Assembly: GCA_024803745.1 (NCBI GenBank)
Contig: JANJXV010000043.1
Span: 5,539,518-5,603,517, forward strand
Reading direction: 5' to 3'
DNA from: Megascapheus bottae
Taxonomy: Eukaryota > Chordata > Mammalia > Rodentia > Geomyidae
DNA: 64,000 bases
Shown here: piece after piece, positions 56,563 through 64,000 of the stretch
How positions within the stretch are numbered: the stretch's first letter is position 1
Layout of the letters: the number at the start of each line of letters is the position of its first letter
Program-made: the position numbers and the translations under genes
Notes under the pieces: generated by a model
Told to the model about the DNA's origin: nothing
The model's database searches: none
The model's input: the letters and a program-made list of their open reading frames with translations, nothing else

Positions 56563-56785
56563 CACTGGTGGCTCTCGCCTGTATTCCTATATACTCAGGA
56601 GGCTGAGATCTAAGGAGTGTGTTTGGAAGCAAGCCTGGACAGGGAAATCTATGAAACTCCCATCTCCACTAAACTACCAAAGAGGCTGGAAGTGCAGATG
56701 TAGTAGAGCACTAGCTCTGGTGAAAAGAAAGCTCTGGCACAGTGCCCAGACCCTGAGTCAAGCCCTAGAACTGCCACAAAAGAAG
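56563..56785 (+). repeat. SINE
   Basis: 'ctcgcctgtattcctatata' head, 'gagcactagctctggtg' body. Confidence 0.78.
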
Positions 56786-56869
56786 ATGAAAGGGGGAAGT
56801 AATTAGGTATATATGTCAACATAAACATATGTGTTTCATGTCCCAACTCTTAAAAATTTCTTCTGACAG

Positions 56870-56990
56870 GCAGGGAACGTGGCCTAGGGTTCAATTCCTC
56901 AGTACCACATAAACAGAAAAGTCCTGAAGTTGCCCGTGACTCAAGTTGTAGAATGCTAGCCTTGAGCAGAAGGAAAAAAATCACTGTTGA
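56870..56990 (+). repeat. SINE (ID-like, 5' partial)
   Basis: 'tcaattcctcagtaccacat' then 'agaatgctagccttgagca'. Confidence 0.75.
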
Positions 56991-57087
56991 CCTCCAAAAT
57001 ACATTTCTAGGTTGTATCCATCAGTACCTCAAATAGGAAGAATAGGAACAAATTTAGAAATGTTGTGTTGCAAATATTATTGTTAGA

Positions 57088-57240
57088 TGAAAGCTTGAAC
57101 TTGGTGCCTTGGCTCTGTCTTGGGCTTTCATCGATTGTGTGTGTGTTTAGTTGCAAATAACAGTTTTATGGGATTTCCAGCTGTGGCTGACCCCTTACAG
57201 TAGCTAGGATAGCACCCGTGGACCAACAGTGCCTGGCTGT
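57088..57240 (-). repeat. SINE fragment
   Basis: 'cttgaacttggtgccttgg' to 'ggaccaacagtgcctggc', degraded, with a TG run. Confidence 0.6.
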
Positions 57241-57555
57241 TAGTCTTTTGGGTCAGGAAAAAAAATAATAAACGACCTTTCCTTGCAATTTTACACTCTC
57301 TCACATAACAAAGATTCATTGGCATGTAGAATATGGTTGAAACAAATGAAACAGTCTAAGATAAATCATATGGAAACTGTGTCCCATCGTTTATTGTTTT
57401 AATTATGGGGAGGCTCTGTGAACCCTGATGTCACTTCTGTAATCTGCTATAGCATACCACCACGTGCATTTAACTGACTTTTCTTTAAAAATTGCATTTC
57501 ACATGAGTCATTGATGAGAGTTAAATATAAGTTACATTCCGTTTTTAACGTTTTT

Positions 57556-57790
57556 GTGCCAGTCCTTGTGGTTGAACGCAGGGATTAGACACGGCCCATG
57601 AGCTTTTTGGCTCATGTCCAGTGCTCCACTCAATGAGCCACAGTGCCACTTCCAGCCATTGCTGAGTAGTCTATTGGAGATCAGAGTCTCACAGACTTCC
57701 CTGCCCATGCTGGCTTAAAACCTGATCTTCCACTCACAGCATCCTGTGTAGCTAGGATCTCAGATTTGAGCCACCAGTGAAGCCTAGTTT
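57556..57790 (-). repeat. SINE
   Basis: 'gtggttgaacgcagggatta' to 'gatttgagccaccagtgaag'. Confidence 0.72.
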
Positions 57791-59295
57791 TTGAGACATT
57801 AATTCTTCACTTGTTTCTGGACAGAACTTTCCATTTAAGATATTCATGTACATGTACAATGCATCTTAAACCCAAACACACCTTCCAAAATACTTCCTCT
57901 TCCCTCCCCCAACTGCCACATTAATATCCACACTTCCTTTTATACATGAACATTGAGTATTGTGACAAAATTCTCCCCTCTGTGTTCACTGATTCCATGT
58001 GATCCATTCCTTCTTGGTAGTCCCCTATACAAGACAGTGATATTCTAGGTATTTCTTTTCTGAATTGTCTGGGAACTATCCAAAGGGTTTGCAAGGCAGA
58101 ATGCCCTTCCTGAATAGGCTATAATTAGTCATACTTTTCATCTTGTCATCTATGCATAGACTAGACCAGCTTTGTTAACCAAAGGACATGCTTCAAAATT
58201 ATTCTTTTAGGCCGTTGTTCTTCCTCACCTGCCATCCAAGTTAGTGGTTCCCTAGAGATGATGCGTTAGGCACCAGTTTGGCAAATTGTGAGCTCTGCGA
58301 ATTGTGCATCCACAATCATAGAAGAGCCTATTACCAGCCAGTCTCCTGACATCTCCCTAAATATATTCAATGGAATTCTCCTGTGTTGTCCTATTTATGG
58401 TCAACTGTGAGAATTGAGCCTGAGGATTTCATACACTTCAGACATGGGACAATCTTTTCATCTGTACTTCATGGACATGACCCAACAGAGAAGCAACGCC
58501 ATCAAGTGTGTAGAGTCTACCACACTATTCATACAAGCATGCTTTCTGCAAGCTTCCTGGTGATTTAGTTTTCCTTCTTGTCTTGATACACAGTCTAATA
58601 ATGTCTTAACTAAAGAGCAAAACAACTGCAAGTACTGTTTTTGCATAATGAAGACAAGCCAGCAGCTTGGTATTCTGTAAGAGGAGACCAAGGAATAGCA
58701 GTAGTGAAGAATGTAAATTATTTCATTGTTCTGCTGAAGCTCACAGGAGTCGTACCTAAAATTTCTTACTGTTTCCCTATAGTCTGCCTTGTTATCTAAT
58801 AGAATATAACTGAACAAACTATTTGTATGTAAGTGGTGGTAGATGGTTAGATAAAAAACAGCATGAATCTAACTTTCTATTTGTCTATTGTCACTGAATA
58901 TATTGAATATTAAAAACTGGAAAGTGATTTGTGAAAGACCTTGTTAGGCCCCCAGTGAGATCCTGGGTATGTGTCTCATTTCTCTCTGACTTTGAGGCAG
59001 AGAATACCAGATTCTTGTTGAGGGGATTACTGACTGAACACAAAACAGAGCTGCAAGTGTCAAAGCTAGAAACCAGTATAGGAAGTGCAATAATCAGAAG
59101 ATGATTGTAAAGGAAGAAATCCAATTACTAAATGTCAACCAACATTGCCTAAATCTCAGGAATCCCTTGCTACATTGTCAGCAAATTCCTCAATTCCTGA
59201 AAATACTTCAGGAAGAAGCAGATATCATATCGGAGATCTTGAAGTATTTATATGATGGAGACTTAAGAATTCATGGTTTTTTAAGTATACTTCAG

Positions 59296-59515
59296 TCCCA
59301 GTCCTGGGGCTTCATGCCTGGAATCCTAGCTACTTAACAGGCTGAGCTCTGTAGGTAGAAGTTCAAAGCCAGCATAGGCAGCAAAACCTGTGAGCTCTCA
59401 TCTCCAATTAGCTACCAGGAAGCAAAAAGTTGAGTTTCTTACTCAAAAATTTGAGCTTTCTGTTGTGCAGGAAAACCTCAAGGCCTGTACCCAAGCCCAG
59501 AGTCAAAATACTAGG
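59296..59515 (+). repeat. SINE
   Basis: Duplicate of 31440-31668, with a GGGA-rich purine tail at 59525-59580. Confidence 0.78.
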
Positions 59516-59932
59516 ATCCATATGGAGAGGGAGGGGTGGAGATGGAGGGACGGGAGGGAGGGAGGGAGGGAGAGAGAAAAAACAAGGATGCAGAAATCTT
59601 CTGGGAACTTGCACGCACATTGCATGAAAATGAATTTCACAGATTAAAAGAAATTACTGCTGTGAATTACCCTGTAATGAAGAATAATATGTATTTTCTC
59701 TGATCAGGAAACACTGCCTATAACGTTCTAACATGGTTGAGTAGCTGCAATGAATATATAAATAGGAATATATGAGACATAAAATATCTAGGATGATTGT
59801 GTTTGTCACAACTGAACTGTGTGGAACAGAATGTCAATATCAACTATGCATATTTGAGTTCAAAATCATTCTGGAATTCTGACTTCTTCATTTTATATTG
59901 CTCTCTCTTTTCATTGAAGGTTTCCAATTAAT

Positions 59933-60292
59933 GCAGAGCTGTGCAATCTAACACACACATCTCAGAATTTTATCTCCTGGCGTTCTCAGATGACCCCGAG
60001 CTACAACCCATGTTATTTGGACTCTTTCTGTCCATGCACCTGATCACTGTGCTCAGAAATCTGCTCATCTTCCTGGCCATCACCTCTGATCCCCACCTCC
60101 ACACCCCCATGTACTTCTTCTTCTCCATCCTCTCCTTAGCCGACATTGGCTTCACCTCCACCACCCTCCCCAAGATGGAGGTGGACATCCAAACTCACAG
60201 CAGAGCCATCTCCTATGCGGGCTGACTCATCCAGGTGTTTGTTTTTCTTACTTTTGGTTGTATGGAAGTTTTGCTTCTTAGTGTTATGGCAA
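59933..60292 (+). pseudogene. Olfactory receptor pseudogene 3, 5' third only
   Basis: Same start context as OR pseudogene 2 ('ttaatgcagagctgtgcaat', ATG out of frame with the body). The frame reads [39 protein letters not shown] and [17 protein letters not shown], then TGA at 60223-60225 exactly where the conserved extracellular-loop Cys codon (TGC/TGT) belongs. It continues LIQVFVFLTFGCMEVLLLSVMA and ends before the DRY motif at about 60292. TM4 to TM7 are absent. The TM1 GN motif has R (LRNLLI), as in OR pseudogene 1. Confidence 0.92.
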
Positions 60293-60354
60293 AGGTCTAA
60301 GAGTGTACAATAACACTAAGCAGCAATCTAGTCTTCAAAAATAGAGAATGAGAA

Positions 60355-60595
60355 GCTGGGCACTGATGGCGCACAGCTGTAATTCTAGCTACCCAGGAGG
60401 ATGAGATCTGAGGATTGTGGTTCAAAGCCAACCAGGGCAGAAAAGTCCATTGACCCTTATTTACAATTAACCATAAAAAACGGGTTTAGCTTTGGTTTGA
60501 GTGGTAGAGCAGCAATTTTGAGCAAAAGGAAACTCAAGGACAGCACTCTGGACCTCAGTTCAAGTCCAAGCCCTGGTCCAAGGAAAAAGGGGACA
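60355..60595 (+). repeat. SINE
   Basis: 'cagctgtaattctagctacc' head; body 'gagtggtagagcagcaattt'. It lies just past the breakpoint of OR pseudogene 3. Confidence 0.8.
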
Positions 60596-60813
60596 AAGAG
60601 AGAAACTAGTTCAATCCCACCCCTTTGTAGAAAAGTATTATCCCAATGGAAATAAATTCAGCATCCATCAAGTTTATCTTATTTTCTTAAAAAAATTATA
60701 AAACTTTCCTGGAATTGGGTTTTGTTTTTGAGTAAACACCACGTAAGTCAGGAAAGCATTTCTGAACACAAGTCACAATCTGAAAATATTGTTTTTTGTG
60801 AATTCCCAGAAGT

Positions 60814-62405
60814 TTTAGACAGAACAGTTTAGGCAGAACAATTTTAGACAGTTTTAGACAGATGCAGTTTAGACAGAACAATTCTTAGCAGATCATCAGT
60901 GCAGAAGTAAGTTCAAGGCAAAAATTCAGTCTCCACTATAGTGGATCAAAGACTGCAAGGAAATAAAATCAGATACTTGAAGTTGCATATGGATGAATAA
61001 AAGACCCTGTTTAGACAGAACAATACTTAGAAGATAGAACAATGCAGGAGGAAGTTCAATGCACAAAAACAGTCTTCATTATACCAGATCAAAGATCTCG
61101 AATGAGTGAAAACAGATACACTAAAGTTGAGAGGGAAGAATAAACGACCCGGTTTAGACAGTGCAATTCTTGGCAGATAGAACAATGCAACACGAAGTTC
61201 AATACAAAAATCAGGTCTCCATAATACTAGATCAAGGACGTCGAAGAAGTAAAAGCAGAAACACTGAAGTTGCACATGGATAAATAAATGACCGAGTTAA
61301 GACGGAACAATTCTTAGCAGACAGAACAATGCCAGAGGAAGTTCGACGCAAAAATCCAGTTTCCATTATACTGGATCAAAGACCTGAAAGAAGTAAAAGC
61401 AGACACACTGAAGTTGCACCAGGCAGAATAAAAGACTCCGTTTAGACAGACCAAATCCTAGCAGGTAGAACAATGCAGGAGGTAGTTCAAGGCAAAAATC
61501 CAGTCTCCCATTTACTGGATCAAAGACCTCGAAAAAGTAAAACCAGACACACTGAAGTTGCATATGGGGGAATAAAAGACCAGGTTTAGAATGAACAATA
61601 TTTAGCAGATAGGACAATTCATGTGAAAGTTCAAGGCAATAATCCAGTCTAAATTATACTGGATCAAATACCTCGAAGAGGTAAAAGCAGATACACTAAA
61701 GTTGAATTTGGAAAACTAAAGACCCCGTTTAGACAGAATTCTTAGTAGAGAGAAAAATGCAGAATGAAGTGCAACTGAAAATTCCATGTCCATTTTACTG
61801 GATCAAAGACCATGAAGAAATAAGATGAGATACACTCAAGTTGCATATGGAAGAATAAAAAACTCCATTTAGACAGAATAATTCTTAAGATATAGAACCC
61901 TACAGCACCAAGCTCAACTGAAAAATCACGTCTCCATTACACTGGATCAAAGAACTCGTAATAAAACCAGATTCACCGAAGTGGTATATGCAAGAATAAA
62001 AGACAACGTTTAGACCAAAAAATTAATAGCAGATAGATCCATTAGGACCAAATTCAACGCAAATATCCAGTCTCCATTGTACTGGATCAAAGACTTTGAA
62101 TAAGAGAAAGCAGATGCACTGAAGTTGTATAGGGAAGAATAACATATGCAGTTCAGACAGAACAATTCTTAGCAGGTCATCAAAGCAGAAGGAAGTTCAA
62201 CGCAAAAATTCAGTCTCCACTATAGTGGATCAAAGACTGCAACGAAATAAAATCAGATACTTGAAGTTGCATATGGATGAATAAAAGACCCTTTTAAGAC
62301 AGAACAATCCTTTGCAGATAGAACAATGCAGGAGGATGTTCAATACAAAAATTCAGACTCCATTTTATTGGATCAAAAACGTTGAGAAATAAAACCAGAC
62401 ACACT
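60814..62405 (+). repeat. Tandem array of about eleven 142-bp units
   Basis: Units begin near GTTTAGACAGAACAATTC at 60867, 61009, 61152, 61296, 61440, 61584, 61727, 61867, 62008, 62151 and 62292 (spacing 140-144). Each unit contains in order 'agcagatagaacaatgcag', 'agttcaa', 'cagtctccattatactggat', 'caaaga', 'taaaagcagatacactgaag' and 'aataaaagac'. A short prelude of 'ttttagacag' repeats lies at 60814-60866. The small minus-strand ORFs here (61027-61275, 61366-61617) are repeats of one another and not gene candidates. I do not recognise the satellite family. Confidence 0.93.
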
Positions 62406-64000
62406 ATGGTTTCAAAAGCCCAGTGGAAGATTTTATGTCCATATAGTTATGTTTGTATTTCCATTACCATGTCCATAGCTTTGGGTATGCAGTTACTGAG
62501 TCCTCGCTCTTGTACTCTTTGGATTTGATAATCGCATAGTAAGGATACCATTCGCCTTTTGTTCCTTAGGCCTTGACTTGTCTCACTCAACATGATTCGC
62601 TCTAGATTCATCCACTTCCCTGTGAATGCCATTATTTTATCTTGTCTGATGGCTATGTAGAATTCCATTGTATATATACCACATTTTCTGTATCCATTCA
62701 TCTGCAGTAGGACGTCTGGATTGTTTCCATCTCCTGGCTATTGTGAATAGTGCAGAGATGAACATAGCTGAGCAGGTGTCTTTATAATATCCTGGGTCAT
62801 GCTGTTCAGGATAGAAGCCCCGAAGTGGTATGGTGGGATCGTAGGGAAGGTCTATTTTCAGTTCTTTAAGAAACATCCACACTGCTTTCCAGAGTGGCTG
62901 AACTAGTTTACAATCCCACCAGCAGTGCAGTAGGGTTCCTTTTTCTCCACAACCCCGCCAGCAACTGTCATTTTCTGAGTTCGAAATCTTGGCCATTCTT
63001 GTTGAGGTAAGGTGGTATCTTAGGGTTGTTTTTATTTGCATTTCCTTTATGACCATAGATGATGAACATTTTCTCATATGTTTTTCTGCCATTTTAATCT
63101 CTTCTTCTGATAGGTCTCTCTTTAGTTCCCTCGCCCATTTAGTGAATGGTTTATTGGGTTTTCGGGGGATTACTTTCTTGATTTCCCTGTAGATATTGGA
63201 TGTTAAGCATTTGTCAGATATATTATTGGTGAATATCTTTTCCCAGTTGGTTGGCTGTCTCTCTACTTTTACAACTATGTTTTTATCTGTACAGAAACTT
63301 TTTATTTTTAGGTAGTCCCATTTATCGAGTCTCTCTCCAATCTGTTGTGACCCTGGGATTCTGTTCAGGAATCTGTTGCCTGTGCCTATGAGTTCCAGTG
63401 TCTCTCCTACTTTATCATGTAGCAGTTTCACAGTTTCCGGTCTGACGTTGAGGTCTTTGATCCACTTTGAGTTAATGCTTGTGCATGGCGAAAGGCTAGG
63501 GTTAATTTTTAGTTTTCTGCATGTGGCTGCCCAGTATTTCCAGCACCAATAATTGAATAGACTGTGTTTGTTCCGTTGTATATATATTTGGCTCCTTTGT
63601 CAAATACAAGTTGCCTATACTTATGTGGTTCTATTTCTCGGTCTTCTATTCTGTTCCCTGATCTTCTGGTCTGATTTTGTGCCAGTACCAAGCAGTTTTT
63701 GTTATTATGGCTCTATAGCAGAGTTTGAAGTTTGGTATTGTAATACCACCAGCATTGCTCTTTTTGCCTAGAATTGTTTTGGCTATTTTAGGTCTTTTCA
63801 TATTCCATATGAACCCTTGGATTATACCTTCAATTTCCGCAAACAATGTCTTTGGGATTTTCATGGGGTTTGCATTAAATTTGTATATAAATTGTGGCAG
63901 TATAGCCATATTCACTGTGTCGATTCTCCCAGGCCACGTGCATGGGATGTCTTTCATTTCCTAGTGTCCTCTTTAATTTCTTTCATTAGGCTTTTATATT
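62405..64000 (-). mobile_element. LINE-1 of a second, older lineage, 3' part, cut by window end
   Basis: Antisense ORF2 C-terminus: 63431-62637 open (264 codons, CWRGCGEKGTLLHCWWDC), a shifted end 62701-62447, an upstream piece 63691-63509 and a piece 63957-63646 ([18 protein letters not shown]). Protein similarity to the other L1s here is clear but distant, and the nucleotide match is poor. It is closer to the widespread mammalian L1 ORF2 consensus. No 3'UTR of the other type follows; it ends against the tandem array. Confidence 0.9.
62447..64000 (-). pseudogene. L1 ORF2 C-terminal region, frameshifted (older lineage)
   Basis: At least three shifts (near 63640, 63500 and 62690). All Cys-rich ligands (C, C, H, C) are present. 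The reverse transcriptase core lies outside the window. Confidence 0.86.

Larger units (their letters stand above)
57240..60295 (+). repeat. Segmental duplication block 2 (carries OR pseudogene 3)
   Basis: Colinear with 29500-32460. Homology stops at about 60292 inside the OR coding region. The parts free of repeats (57790-59295, 59640-59930) show no gene; small ORFs do not correspond between the two blocks. Confidence 0.85.

Noticed and set aside
60867..62405. CRISPR-like array
   Set aside because: Units are 142 bp of continuously related sequence with no unique spacers, in a mammalian genome.

Overview
The window is mammalian nuclear DNA with no bacterial-type genes. It is dense in young and old LINE-1 copies, short tRNA/ID- and B1-like SINEs, CA/TG, TATC and GAGACA microsatellites, endogenous retroviral LTRs and three broken family-7-like olfactory receptor (OR) genes. 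The SINE type (a head reading like 'cctgtaatcctagctactcagg' joined to an ID-like body) and the L1 type suggest a rodent, perhaps a castorimorph (beaver, kangaroo rat or gopher group). The species is inference only. No intact host protein-coding gene is visible; the window looks like the edge or interior of an OR gene cluster.

Layout. 1-3538: 5' half of an antisense L1 (copy A) cut by the window edge. 3538-10340: a large inverted duplication (arms 3538-5595 and about 7840-10335) with a 5'-truncated L1 between the arms. A third copy of this unit lies in direct orientation at about 14955-18150. 10939-11886: OR pseudogene 1, disabled only by one in-frame stop. 12406-13517: truncated L1 with a perfect 14-bp target-site duplication. 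18826-21362: L1 whose 5'UTR is joined directly to mid-ORF2. 21657-24022: an imperfect palindrome whose left arm is split by an LTR-like insertion. 24023-31900: fragments of L1 3' ends, SINEs and an ERV2-like solo LTR. 32144-33000: OR pseudogene 2. 33147-33813: another truncated L1.

35403-47748 is a long sense L1 (copy C) whose ORF1 is split by a 5.57-kb gammaretrovirus-like element (37385-42952). Its two 551-bp LTRs look identical by eye. It has a tRNA-Gln-like primer site, a splice donor, an array of covarying hairpins, a stub of gag, a triplicated SINE body, and remnants of RNase H, integrase and envelope TM, but no working gag-pol-env. It reads as a recently mobilised, non-autonomous (VL30-like) retroelement and is the most interesting object here.

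47746-56540 is a tandem duplication of about 730 bp whose second copy is interrupted by a full-length antisense L1 (copy B, 48802-56135; 17-bp target duplication). Copy B has an open 398-codon ORF1 but a multiply frameshifted ORF2. 57240-60295 is a diverged copy of the 29500-32460 block and ends in OR pseudogene 3, which is truncated. 60814-62405 is a tandem array of about eleven 142-bp units. 62405-64000 is the 3' end of a different, older L1 lineage.

The window's content is mainly the product of retrotransposition, LTR insertion, duplication of OR blocks, and recombination between repeats. Relative order can be read from nesting: L1 C is older than the ERV; the tandem duplication is older than L1 B; the palindrome is older than the LTR inside it.
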